A stretch of 64,000 nucleotides of DNA from Glutamicibacter sp. MNS18 (GTDB taxonomy: Bacteria; Actinomycetota; Actinomycetes; Actinomycetales; Micrococcaceae), in NCBI RefSeq assembly GCF_026107515.2, contig NZ_JAPCHW010000002.1, positions 124,001 to 188,000 on the forward strand. The letters are read 5' to 3'. Positions 56,216 through 64,000 of the stretch are shown here, piece after piece. The translations under genes were made by a program, and so were the position numbers. Position 1 is the first letter of the stretch; each line of letters opens with the position of its first letter. A model generated the notes under the pieces. That model saw nothing but the letters and a program-made list of their open reading frames with translations. It was not told where the DNA came from and did no database searches.

Positions 56216-58227
56216 GATGTACTCCTAGCAGGCAAGAAACCGTGTTGTTCTCCCGGGGCGGTGGCCGCATCGATGCCCAGCTGCCCGGTGCCCAGGTTTC
56301 CGTCGGGGACACCGCCGAGCAGTGTATCGACGCCGACGCTGGATTGCGCCCCGATCACCACCCCCGGGTGGATATAGCGCACCCTGGCACGCACATGCGC
56401 CGGAAGGTGGGCGGCCAACAGGCCCCGGATCCGTTGCCGGTCCGTCTCGGCAGGTGCCGCACAGGCAGGCAGCACGATGGTGCACTGGTGCGGTGCACCC
56501 GGATCCTCCAGGGCGCTGCCGCCCACCGGTGGCACCGCCTCGGCCGGGACCCGGAAGTGTTCGATGACCGCCGGCCAGGGTTCGGGCAGTGCGGTATGCC
56601 AGCGCAGCAGCCGGCGGATCCCGGGCACCGTGCCGCGTTCGGTGCGGTACGCCATCGCTTCGCCGATGACCCGGCGACGGGTGGGCTCATCCCAGGTCAC
56701 ATCGAAGTCCAGGCCGAACCAGCTGCCCAGCCAGTCCAGGGCGGCGCCGGCCGGGGCACTGCGCGCATCAAGCAGCTCCGCGACGTTGCGGTGCGTGGCC
56801 TCCACCTCGGCGAACACGGTGTCGAAGTAGGACAGGAAGCGGTCCAGGAAGTCGGCGCTGTCCGGCTCCTGCCGGTAGCCGGGGGGTAGCATGGCCAGCG
56901 AGCTGTGCCGCGGGGCGTGCACGTCGAGTCGACGCAGCGTCGGGGTGAGCGAGCCGGTGCCGCGCAGCTCGATCTCGATCCACAGGTTCGCGCCGGGCCG
57001 GCTGTGCACCAGCAGTTCCGTGGGTTGGCCGCTACCCAGCGCCATGGGCTGGCTCCAGCTGGCGCCCGCCTCATCCAGGGATTCCGGCTCCAGGGGGCTG
57101 TCCGAGCTGAGGGTGCTGACCAGGATTTCGGTGCCCTGCGGGATCCGGGCATCCAGGACCAATCGATCCCAGGCGAAGCCCGGTGCCTGGCCCGCAAGCG
57201 GTCCCAGCCGCAACCGTCCGGCCTGCGGTAGGCGCATGGTGCGGGCCACCGCCAACAACGCCAGCCCGGTTCCGGTATGCCTGCCGGTGCGGTCCACCAC
57301 CAGCTGCCCGAAGCGCAGCGGCTGGTGTCCGGGCCAGGCCGGGTCCGGCCAGGACAGTGCCCCGGTGGCGTCCCGCTGCAACGCCGGGGGAACCAGGGGC
57401 GGCAGCGGGGTGTGCCCGGGCAGCATCCGTCCGCGGGAATCGAGCAACACCATTCGCTTTCCGTCGAGCACCGCCAGGACCGGCCGGGCAGGGTGGGAAC
57501 CTGCCTGGCAGCCGCAGTCCGTGCAGGTGGCGGGCGGAGCGCAGGCCGGGGCGACGGCGGCCAGCTGCCACGGGTCACCCAGGACCGTATCCGGGTGCGG
57601 GAAACCGGGGTCATGACGCCACCGGGAATCGAAACGGTGCACGGTGTGGTGCCGTGCATCAGCCACATGGCAGGCACCGGCGGCATCAACCGCCAGGGCC
57701 ACCGGCCGCCAGCCGGGCAGCGTGATCACCGCCCGCACTGCGGCCCGCGGCCACGCCAGCACCAGCAGCCTGCCGGCAGCCGCATCGGCGATGACCAGGT
57801 CCCCGCCGGGGGTGAACGCCAGATCCAGCGGTTCGAGCAGGGTGTAGGGGTCGGTGGGCGGATGCGTCGGCTCGTCCAGCCCGGCACCGGGTTCCACCGG
57901 CAGCGGACGCGCCGGCCACAGATCCGTGAAGTCCGCTTCGGGTGGCTCGGCCCCGGGAACCGGCTGGCGATGGATCCCGATGGTACGCCGGGCCAGGTCG
58001 GCCACCAGCAGCTCACCGGTCGGAGAAATGGCGGTGCCGCGCACCAGGGTGGCGCCACCGAAGCTGCCCCGTTCCTCGGAAAGCGGGATGCGCCGGGCAC
58101 CGGGGTATCCAAGGGTTACGCCTTCGCCGCGCAGCTGAAGGGCGGTGGATCCGAGCAGCGGCTTCCAGCCGCTGCTGCCGCCCAGCCGCAGGTAGGGCAG
58201 CGTCGTGCGACGTACCGGGCTACTCAT
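56209..58227 (-). CDS. eCIS baseplate protein: beta-propeller fused to tail-protein-I (Afp12-like) domain
   Basis: A 672-residue protein. Residues 50-330 show NHL/propeller-like repeats (TAISPTGELLVADLARRTIG, LDLAFTPGGDLVIADAAAG, ALAVDAAGACHVADARHHTV), interrupted by a Cys patch (TCTDCGCQAG). From about residue 446 the tail-protein-I/TIGR02242 domain begins: MLPPGYRQEPDSADFLDRFL, GAALDWLGSWFGLDFDVTWD and RRRVIGEAMAYRTERGTVPG. Afp12-type proteins connect the baseplate wedge to fibres. The start overlaps the previous stop by eight bases. Confidence 0.85.
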   Translation of the reverse strand: MSSPVRRTTLPYLRLGGSSGWKPLLGSTALQLRGEGVTLGYPGARRIPLSEERGSFGGATLVRGTAISPTGELLVADLARRTIGIHRQPVPGAEPPEADFTDLWPARPLPVEPGAGLDEPTHPPTDPYTLLEPLDLAFTPGGDLVIADAAAGRLLVLAWPRAAVRAVITLPGWRPVALAVDAAGACHVADARHHTVHRFDSRWRHDPGFPHPDTVLGDPWQLAAVAPACAPPATCTDCGCQAGSHPARPVLAVLDGKRMVLLDSRGRMLPGHTPLPPLVPPALQRDATGALSWPDPAWPGHQPLRFGQLVVDRTGRHTGTGLALLAVARTMRLPQAGRLRLGPLAGQAPGFAWDRLVLDARIPQGTEILVSTLSSDSPLEPESLDEAGASWSQPMALGSGQPTELLVHSRPGANLWIEIELRGTGSLTPTLRRLDVHAPRHSSLAMLPPGYRQEPDSADFLDRFLSYFDTVFAEVEATHRNVAELLDARSAPAGAALDWLGSWFGLDFDVTWDEPTRRRVIGEAMAYRTERGTVPGIRRLLRWHTALPEPWPAVIEHFRVPAEAVPPVGGSALEDPGAPHQCTIVLPACAAPAETDRQRIRGLLAAHLPAHVRARVRYIHPGVVIGAQSSVGVDTLLGGVPDGNLGTGQLGIDAATAPGEQHGFLPARSTSC

Positions 58228-60622
58228 AACCGCTCACCACCTCGATGGCGCTGCGCCCCAGTAGCGGCAGGTGACCCGCGGCCAGGGGAAGCACGTCCGG
58301 GAGAACCGGGGTGGTGTCGGCCAGCTCGACGACCAGCTCACGGGCCCGGTGGATCCCCGGCACGGCGAGCATCACGTCGAAAAGGTCCGAGTAGAGGATG
58401 TCGTAGCCGAAGGGCCATCCGGTGCCGGCCGGTCCGCCGCGCAAGGGGTGCAGGAAGTCCAGCAGCGCGGTATACAGGTCCTCGATGACCCGGGCCTGTT
58501 CGTGCCCGGGGCGGATGCCCACACGCACCGACAGGCGGGTGACCGGGGTATAGCTCGGTCCGGTGAAGTGCAGCTCGGTGGTCACCAGGCGGTGCGGTTC
58601 CAGCCAGGCGCACAGGGCACGCAGCGCTTCGGCATCGGGTTGCGGGGCCGGTTCGGGGGAGTCGGGCAACACCACCACGGTGATGGCCCCGTCCTTTTCC
58701 ACGAAGCTTCCCGGCGGATCCGCCGGCGGGCGGCCCGGTACCCGGCGGGCCAGCGTATAGGCGCTATGGAAATTCTGGCCGGGGGTGCGCAGCGCCAAAT
58801 CCGCGAAGTCCTCGGCGGTGTTCGCCAACCCGCCGATCCGCAGCAGCTGCGGGGCCCGGTGGATCAGCTGCTCAAGGGTTTCACCCGGCGCGCCACCCCG
58901 GGAGGCCCGCAGATTGCCGGCCGCCTGGATATTGCGGATCCTGCCCTTGATCTTGCTGATGGTCTCTGCCGGGACATTGCCCAGCGCCCCGCCTCCGGTG
59001 CGCCAGCGGGTGGCGATGACCTGCAACCCGGCCTCGGGAACCAACCCGCGCTCGCCGTCCCCGAAGGTGATGGTCCCGGTGGCGGCATCGAGGACCGCAT
59101 GCCGATCCTCAGGCCCGGAGAGGGTGAAGTCCGGTTGAATCCGCCAGCTTAGCCGCTCGGTGCCGGATGCCAGCTCCAGTTCCAGTTCGGGTGTCCCGGT
59201 TCGCGCATCGACCAAGACCGGGGTTCGCGGCAGGACCAGTTGTTGCCCCGGCCTGCCGGTGGTGCGTCCCAGGTTGTCATCCAACCGGGTGACCGCCTGG
59301 GTGGCGGGCACGGTGTTCAGGTGCAAGCCGGCCAACGGCACCGGTGGCGCATCGACCAGCGTCCAGGGGCGCACCGGCAGGGCACGGAACCAGTACAGGT
59401 CGCGCAGTTTCCCGTCATGCAGCGGCAGCGGCACCTCGAAGGATTCGGAGAGCGCGACCCACTCGGCGTGCGTCAGCACCGTGGGATCCACGGTATTCGG
59501 TGGCAGGGCCGTGAGTTTGTCCTCGACGTCCGTGGGTGTCTGCCCGCAGGCTGCCAGGGCGAGGGTGTCCTCGGCATCGGCCACCCCCAGGCGCTGCCAT
59601 TTGTCGGCCAGGCCCTGCAGAACCCCGGGCTCGGACAGGATGTCCAGCAATCCTCCCAGGTCCCCCGGTGGCCGGGTGGCTCCCATCGAGTCCCAGAATT
59701 CCTCGGGCAGCAAGGCCGGGTTCAGTGAGGTGGCACCGGCCGGTACCTCCAGGACCAGGTGCCCGGAGCGGGCGAAGTCCCCCGAATCGTCGTGGGAGAG
59801 GGCGACATCCTGCCAGTTGTGCGAGTCCGGATCCCCGAATTCCGCCGCTGCGGGGATGCCCCCGGTGTACACCTGCCAGCGCAGGTGCCCGGCCGTGATG
59901 TCCGTCCCGGGGCGCGGGCACGTGTGGGTGGCCCGTTCCGGCAGGGTCAGCGGATCGGCCGGATCCGGATCGTTGGCCGCCACCGCGTTGACATACAGGT
60001 CCAGGGGGCCGGCCGGCAGCCGGTCCAGGGCATAGTCTGCCGATTGCTGGCCTCCGGCCAACAGGGGACGCAGCAGCAGTCCCAGGTAGAGCGGTGTCGG
60101 CTGCTGCGGGTCGACGGCCCGGAACCCGGGCAGCCAGGAGAGGTCCTCGGTATACCTGGTGACCATGACGTGGGGGTGTTCGGGCTGGCCGGAGGGCACG
60201 AACAGTGCCGCGATCCGCGCGTTCAGGGCCATGAGCGTGCGGTTGGTCTCGAACAGGACCTCGACGGGAAGATCAGGGTCATCCACGGCAAGTTGTGCCC
60301 CGGCGGGCACCGGTACCACCAGCGGGTCATCGGGATTGTCCAGTTTGGCGGGGGTGAAACACACCTCGGCGCGTGCCGGAGATGCCGGGCGCAGGTGCAC
60401 ACCCAATAATTTCAGGAACTTCAGGTAGTTCAATTCCGGGACACGGTTCAGCTCGTGCAGGATCGTTTCGGTCATCCACGCATGCAGCTTGACCAGGGTC
60501 ATACCCGGGTCGCTGTCGTTCAGGTTCGTCCACTCGGGGGTGTACCGCGGGATGCGGGCCCGCGCCTCGGCAACCAGGTCGGCGAAGCTGCGGGTATCCA
60601 GTGGCGGGTCAGGCAGGGTCAT
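58220..60622 (-). CDS. eCIS baseplate-J-like protein (Afp11-like)
   Basis: An 800-residue baseplate wedge protein. The N-terminus (RIPRYTPEWTNLNDSDPGMT, then LVKLHAWMTETILHELNRVP) is the mark of the putative baseplate assembly family (TIGR02243/Afp11). Later, GTITFGDGERGLVPEAG and RWRTGGGALGNVPAETI belong to the baseplate J-like core (about 500-620). A C-terminal region with GRPPADPPGSFVEKDGAITV follows. The start lies 10 bases after the gp25-like gene. Together with the Afp12-like protein it should form the wedge around the spike. Confidence 0.9.
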   Translation of the reverse strand: MTLPDPPLDTRSFADLVAEARARIPRYTPEWTNLNDSDPGMTLVKLHAWMTETILHELNRVPELNYLKFLKLLGVHLRPASPARAEVCFTPAKLDNPDDPLVVPVPAGAQLAVDDPDLPVEVLFETNRTLMALNARIAALFVPSGQPEHPHVMVTRYTEDLSWLPGFRAVDPQQPTPLYLGLLLRPLLAGGQQSADYALDRLPAGPLDLYVNAVAANDPDPADPLTLPERATHTCPRPGTDITAGHLRWQVYTGGIPAAAEFGDPDSHNWQDVALSHDDSGDFARSGHLVLEVPAGATSLNPALLPEEFWDSMGATRPPGDLGGLLDILSEPGVLQGLADKWQRLGVADAEDTLALAACGQTPTDVEDKLTALPPNTVDPTVLTHAEWVALSESFEVPLPLHDGKLRDLYWFRALPVRPWTLVDAPPVPLAGLHLNTVPATQAVTRLDDNLGRTTGRPGQQLVLPRTPVLVDARTGTPELELELASGTERLSWRIQPDFTLSGPEDRHAVLDAATGTITFGDGERGLVPEAGLQVIATRWRTGGGALGNVPAETISKIKGRIRNIQAAGNLRASRGGAPGETLEQLIHRAPQLLRIGGLANTAEDFADLALRTPGQNFHSAYTLARRVPGRPPADPPGSFVEKDGAITVVVLPDSPEPAPQPDAEALRALCAWLEPHRLVTTELHFTGPSYTPVTRLSVRVGIRPGHEQARVIEDLYTALLDFLHPLRGGPAGTGWPFGYDILYSDLFDVMLAVPGIHRARELVVELADTTPVLPDVLPLAAGHLPLLGRSAIEVVSGYE

Positions 60623-60632
60623 CTCGCACTCC

Positions 60633-61028
60633 TCATCCCGATCCCTCGTTCAGGTAGAACGGGTAGACGATGTTCATTTCAGCGTTGTTCGCCCGGATCC
60701 GGTAGTCCACTTCGATCAGCAGCATGTTCGGCTGGTCCTGGTGGGCGGTGGCGCCCACACGCAGCACATCGATGCGCGGTTCGAAGCGCACCAGCGCCTG
60801 GCGTACCTCGTCCTCGATGGCGGCCCGGGTGCCCGGGCCGTCCGGGGTGAACAGCCGGTCGTGGATGCCGCAGCCGAAGGACGGCTCCATGATGCGCGAG
60901 CGCCGTGGCGTGGAGAGGATGATCCACACCGCTTCGGCCACGGATTGCTCGCCGGTGGACCAGTCCAGCGAGCCGCGGGCGTTGACCCGGATCGGGAAGC
61001 GCCAGCCGGTGCCCATGATGTCGTTCAT
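60633..61028 (-). CDS. gp25/GPW-family baseplate protein (Afp9-like)
   Basis: A 131-residue lysozyme-like-fold baseplate protein. FPIRVNARGSLDWSTGEQSV near the start, then IILSTPRRSRIMEPSFGCGI (the family EPR-like MxPxFG region) and IEDEVRQALVRFEPRIDV are the GPW_gp25 hallmarks. It triggers sheath assembly at the baseplate in T4-like and T6SS systems. The ATG at 61028 has GGGAGG six bases upstream; the longer open frame upstream is antisense-like and ignored. Confidence 0.92.
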   Translation of the reverse strand: MNDIMGTGWRFPIRVNARGSLDWSTGEQSVAEAVWIILSTPRRSRIMEPSFGCGIHDRLFTPDGPGTRAAIEDEVRQALVRFEPRIDVLRVGATAHQDQPNMLLIEVDYRIRANNAEMNIVYPFYLNEGSG

Positions 61029-61030
61029 GC

Positions 61031-61426
61031 TCAGCCTCCCACCAGGACGGTGGGGACCCCGGCCATGACGGTGCCCACGGTGTTGCCCGAATTCTGCTCG
61101 GTGGGATCGCCTTGGCGCACCACGCCCCGGCCGTTGGCCTTGACCGTGGCCGAGAATCCGGTGAAGCTGCATTCCTCCAGCTGGGTATCGCTGATGACGC
61201 CCCCGCTGGTTCCGGCCTCGCCACCACTGGAGTTGGGGATCGTACTGTCCTCCAGGACCACCGGCTTGCCGCCTGCCAGCACATCGGGGGAGGTGCCTTC
61301 CGCCTCGGAGAGCCGGGCGATGTTCGGGTAGGGCACGGGGATATCCGTCCCACCGGGGGACGGGGTGAGCAGCATGTCGGGAAAGGCGAAACAGATCCCA
61401 TCGGTGACCGTGATCGGCTGTCCCAT
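61031..61426 (-). CDS. PAAR-like (DUF4150-type) spike tip protein
   Basis: A 131-residue protein that caps the spike of contractile systems. It starts MGQPITVTDGICFAFPDMLL and contains DIPVPYPNIARLSEAEGTS and a final GVVRQGDPTEQNSGNTVGTV. DUF4150 proteins keep this PVPYPN segment instead of a full PAAR repeat set. There is no C-terminal toxin extension. AGGAAGTGGATGAG precedes the ATG. Immediately upstream in the operon is a DUF2169 protein, often a partner of PAAR proteins in type VI systems. Confidence 0.85.
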   Translation of the reverse strand: MGQPITVTDGICFAFPDMLLTPSPGGTDIPVPYPNIARLSEAEGTSPDVLAGGKPVVLEDSTIPNSSGGEAGTSGGVISDTQLEECSFTGFSATVKANGRGVVRQGDPTEQNSGNTVGTVMAGVPTVLVGG

Positions 61427-61427
61427 C

Positions 61428-62309
61428 TCATCCACTTCCTTCCAGGACCTGGACCTTGCGCCAGTGGGCGGCCGGGACCAGCGTCGAGTCCCAGTCGCAG
61501 CGCCACAGGAGCACGGCGCGGTGTGCGGCGGGGTACACGGCCAGGGTGTCGCAGCGTAGCGGGCATTGGGTGACCACCGTCCAATGCCGGGCCTTATCCG
61601 GCCCGTGGCCGCACCAGGCACGCAATTGCGCGGTGTACAGCAGCGCGTGCGGTGAGCGCAGCCGGTAGCTGGCGGCTTCCGTTTCATTCCCGTGCCGCCA
61701 TTGGCGGATGTCGATGAGGCTTCCCGCCGGCAGGTCTGCGGTGTTGTTGTTACCCGGGGTCCGGAAGTGCGGGGAATGCGAGGGGGCGGTGCGGCGGTGG
61801 GAGTTTTCGAACCCTGCCGTGTAGTGGGCCGGGAGCACGGGGTCATCGTCCGGTGGCGCGGGGGTGATGGCCCGCGGGGGCAGGGTGCGCGGTTGCCAGC
61901 CGAAGAGGTTGCGCACCGCGTCCGGGTCATCGGGTGGTGCCGTGGTGTCCGCCGTGCGGCGGGTGAACCAGACCCGGGAGGCGACGGACAGGGACCCTTC
62001 CATCCCGCGGGATCCGGCGGCCGGGGTGTCCAGCCACCCGGCGATGCTGATGTCGCAGCGTGCCTTGCGCAGCGCCATATCCGACTGGTAGCCGGTGCCG
62101 TGCACGGTGCCCGCTTCGTCGGCAAAGGTGATGGCCGCATGTGCGGGGTCGGGGGCCGGGACCATCTGGCGGATGCCGTCCCCGTCCGCCGCGGGCAGCT
62201 GGTAGGCGCCCTTGAGGATCAGCGCGTAGTGCGGTGCCTGCCCGCGTTGCACCGGCCCGGCGGCCAGGCTGGCGGCCAGGTGCGGCTGGTTCGGTAGCTG
62301 GATGATCAT
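61428..62309 (-). CDS. DUF2169-like protein, possible PAAR adaptor
   Basis: A 293-residue soluble protein. LPNQPHLAASLAAGPVQRGQ with HYALILKGAYQLP at the N-terminus, then TGYQSDMALRKARCDISIAG, follow the DUF2169 pattern. In type VI secretion, DUF2169 proteins act as adaptors or chaperones loading effectors on spike tips. An insert rich in Pro and His (about 120-190, such as TAPSHSPHFRTPGNNN) is not typical. It lies between the spike gene and the PAAR gene, overlapping the former by 4 bases. Its role here is inferred from that context. Confidence 0.68.
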   Translation of the reverse strand: MIIQLPNQPHLAASLAAGPVQRGQAPHYALILKGAYQLPAADGDGIRQMVPAPDPAHAAITFADEAGTVHGTGYQSDMALRKARCDISIAGWLDTPAAGSRGMEGSLSVASRVWFTRRTADTTAPPDDPDAVRNLFGWQPRTLPPRAITPAPPDDDPVLPAHYTAGFENSHRRTAPSHSPHFRTPGNNNTADLPAGSLIDIRQWRHGNETEAASYRLRSPHALLYTAQLRAWCGHGPDKARHWTVVTQCPLRCDTLAVYPAAHRAVLLWRCDWDSTLVPAAHWRKVQVLEGSG

Positions 62310-62785
62310 GGGTTCAGCTCCACGGTCGTGCCCTGGACGGTGGTGGTGCCGCCGGCGCTGATGTTCAGGTCCTTGTCGGTGGTGATGCTGATTCCGGAGG
62401 AGTCCATGACGATCTGGTTTCCGTGCTTGTCACGCAGCGTGATTCCGCTGTTCTGCCCGTCGACCAGGACCAGGGCGTTGCCGTCCACCGAGGAGATGAC
62501 CCGTTCGACCGGGTCGGTGCTGGCCGTGGCGGACCCGCCGCCGTAGATGAAACCGAGGACGATCGGGCGCACTCCCTGGAAGGCGGCCACGGCCAGGTCC
62601 CCGGCCTCGGGGACGAAACAGAAGCCGTAGCCATTGCCGGCCATGGGCGAGGCCACCCGCAGCCAGTCGGTCAACACCCCCTCGGGATGGTCCAGCCGCT
62701 GCAGGCGCACCTGCAGGCCGTCGGTTTCCCGCTGGATTTCGGCCACGGTACCCAATACCAGGGACGGTGAGAGGTTCTCGCTCAT
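62306..62785 (-). CDS. gpV-like spike protein (OB-fold plus beta-helix)
   Basis: A 159-residue protein with an N-terminal OB-fold (LGTVAEIQRETDGLQVRLQR, then YGFCFVPEAGDLAVAAFQG). The short C-terminal beta-helix-type repeat is NSGITLRDKHGNQIVMDSSG followed by ISITTDKDLNISAGG, as in phage baseplate protein V and VgrG spikes. It forms the trimeric spike with the gpD-like protein encoded next to it. In Afp8 these are one chain; here they are two genes overlapping by four bases. Confidence 0.9.
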   Translation of the reverse strand: MSENLSPSLVLGTVAEIQRETDGLQVRLQRLDHPEGVLTDWLRVASPMAGNGYGFCFVPEAGDLAVAAFQGVRPIVLGFIYGGGSATASTDPVERVISSVDGNALVLVDGQNSGITLRDKHGNQIVMDSSGISITTDKDLNISAGGTTTVQGTTVELNP

Positions 62786-63951
62786 GGGGCCAGCACCTCC
62801 TTGCGCACCTCGAAGCTGGTGGAGTACCCGGTGCCGCCCAGGGTGTGCACGGTCTTGAACACCCGGTAGTTCCCGTCGAAACGGGCACCCAGGGCCGCCA
62901 GGCTGATCACCTGGCCGGCGCGCAAGGCCGGCAGGCCCACGGTGGAACCGGTGCCGGTGATCAATTGCCCGGCCAATTCGTGCAGGTGCGCATCGGCGGC
63001 CTTGATGGCGTCCGCCTCGGTCAGCGCCCCGTCGGGTTTGATGATCTCGCGAATCCCGGTGACCGCCGATTCCAGATCCGCCACGGAGGCCGGCCCGATG
63101 GCCGCGGGATCCACGCCGATATCGGAAAACCGGCGCACCACTTCGAGCTGGCGTTCCCCCTCCGGCGCGTTGGGGTCCGCCAGACGCACCACCACCTCGG
63201 AGATCTGGGCGGCGGCCGAGAGCACCGGGGTGAACTCCTTGAGCGTGCGGCCCCAGCGGAGTTCCAGGACCGGCTCGCTGCCGGCGGCCGTGGACGGGGC
63301 CAGCAGCAGTTCGGAGTCCTCGGCGCCGGTGGTCGAGAGCACATACCCGTAGTTCTCGACGCGGGTCTGGATCTCGTCATAGAGCGTGCCATCCACCACG
63401 ACGCTGTGCTGTTCCTCGCCCTCGCTTTCCGGTTCCACCCACCTGACGTTGACCTGGTTCTGGCGGCAGAGCTGGTCGACGATGGCCTTGTCGGTGCCGT
63501 CGTAGTTGCCCTCGACATGGACCTTCTGCAGGGAACGCAGGAACGCATCCAGGGCGCGCACCTGGCAGGTGGGGGTACCCGAGGCCGGGAAGGAGGGGCT
63601 GATGGTGATGACCTCCCCGCGCAGCATCAGCGGCAGATCCCCGTCCTCGACATAACCGAAGCGCAGGTCGACACGGGCCCCGGGCTCAAAATTCGGCACC
63701 ATCTGGCTGTCACCGGGGAACTGCGGCAGCGGGCGTCCCTGGTCATCCCACGGGCTGGAATAGCGCGGCCGCACGGCGTGCGGATCCCAGTCATAGAGCG
63801 TGAACTCGAAGGAGGAGATGGCCCCCAGCTCCTCGGTGAACCGCACCTCCAGCACGTCACCGGCCACGGTGCGCCCGGGATCCTGCCCGTTGAGCAGCAA
63901 CTGGAAGGCCGGGGTGTGGAATTTCCTGTCCTCGTAGAATCCCTGGCTCAT
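62782..63951 (-). CDS. gpD-like (phage late control D) spike base protein
   Basis: A 389-residue hub protein equivalent to T4 gp27 or the first half of Afp8/VgrG. Signature pieces: VLEVRFTEELGAISSFEFTL, RGEVITISPSFPASGTPTCQ, ALDAFLRSLQKVHVEGNYDG and LRAGQVISLAALGARFDGNY near the C-terminus. It starts by overlapping the stop of the LysM-type gene (ATGA) and overlaps the gpV gene at its end. It should sit beneath the tube and hold the spike. Confidence 0.9.
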   Translation of the reverse strand: MSQGFYEDRKFHTPAFQLLLNGQDPGRTVAGDVLEVRFTEELGAISSFEFTLYDWDPHAVRPRYSSPWDDQGRPLPQFPGDSQMVPNFEPGARVDLRFGYVEDGDLPLMLRGEVITISPSFPASGTPTCQVRALDAFLRSLQKVHVEGNYDGTDKAIVDQLCRQNQVNVRWVEPESEGEEQHSVVVDGTLYDEIQTRVENYGYVLSTTGAEDSELLLAPSTAAGSEPVLELRWGRTLKEFTPVLSAAAQISEVVVRLADPNAPEGERQLEVVRRFSDIGVDPAAIGPASVADLESAVTGIREIIKPDGALTEADAIKAADAHLHELAGQLITGTGSTVGLPALRAGQVISLAALGARFDGNYRVFKTVHTLGGTGYSTSFEVRKEVLAP

Positions 63952-64000
63952 GGTCCCACCCCCAGGGGCGGCAGCTCCAGACGTGTGCCCGGCCGCAGGT
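63948..64000 (-). CDS. C-terminal end of an Afp7/LysM-like eCIS protein (partial)
   Basis: Only the last 17 codons, ending LRPGTRLELPPLGVGP and stop, are in the window. The pattern LRPGTRLELPPL resembles the end of a LysM repeat (xPGxxLxIPP). Position directly before the gpD gene, with ATGA overlap, is that of Afp7-type LysM proteins joining tube and spike. The rest lies beyond position 64000. Confidence 0.65.
   Translation of the reverse strand, partial: LRPGTRLELPPLGVGP

Noticed and set aside
45105-64000. A complete prophage
   Set aside because: Only tail and baseplate functions are seen; the AAA+ and tape-measure-like genes and gene order fit an eCIS, and no integrase, capsid, terminase or lysis gene is present in the window.

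Overview
The window is a high-GC chromosomal segment, most likely from a member of the Micrococcaceae (Arthrobacter-like Actinobacteria). The basis is the gene order def-fmt-rsmB-rpe-rib-his-trp-lgt-gltBD-pyk-pdtaR-polA-rpsA-coaE, the actinobacterial families present (DUF6318, HGxxPAAW, TIGR03085, Trp-operon membrane protein, PdtaR-type ANTAR regulator, Eis-type acetyltransferase) and the many genes whose start codon lies 6-7 bases after a TAnnnT -10 box, the layout of leaderless mRNAs.

Layout. 1-1420, minus strand: the 5' end of a partial gene, an MT0933-type antitoxin-like small gene and a six-tRNA operon (Gly-Cys-Val-Gly-Val-Gly). 1538-6180: a PD-(D/E)XK nuclease-like gene, then def, fmt, rsmB and rpe. 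6216-10616: an FMN riboswitch heading a PnuC-like (RibM/PnuX) transporter and ribD-ribE-ribBA-ribH. 10700-12746: hisE, hisG, hisF. 12816-15152, minus strand: an AT-richer pocket with a PKD-domain gene that looks frameshifted and a DUF6318 lipoprotein, then a TIGR03085-family gene. 15279-22205: hisI, trpE, a membrane protein, an HGxxPAAW protein, trpC, trpB, trpA, lgt. 22580-30231: gltB, gltD, pyk. 30471-33741: pdtaR, tRNA-Leu, a pit phosphate transporter behind a PHO-box-like repeat and a promoter, and a DHFR-like protein. 33810-45057: polA, an eis-like gene, a Tat/lipoprotein deacetylase, rpsA, an unknown membrane protein, an RlmG-like methyltransferase, yigZ, coaE and a small membrane protein.

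From 45105 to the right edge, all on the minus strand, lies the distal two thirds of an extracellular contractile injection system (eCIS, phage-tail-like particle) operon. In transcription order it encodes a LysM protein (only its C-terminus is in the window), a gpD-like spike base, a gpV-like spike, a DUF2169 protein, a PAAR-like tip, a gp25-like baseplate protein, a baseplate-J-like protein, a beta-propeller/tail-protein-I fusion, a large fibre-like protein with a collagen-type Gly-X-Y segment, a protein sharing the N-terminal module of the fibre-like protein, a tape-measure-like protein, an AAA+ ATPase and a 1241-residue probable cargo with a C-terminal nuclease-like domain. Most junctions overlap by a few bases, so the genes look translationally coupled. 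Sheath, tube and the operon promoter must lie beyond position 64000.

The most noteworthy material is the eCIS accessory content (nuclease-like cargo, collagen-like fibre, PAAR plus DUF2169), the run of leaderless starts, the inverted repeat around the start of the DHFR-like gene, and the A6-tract frameshift in the PKD gene. All family assignments come from motif recognition and gene order; no database search was run.
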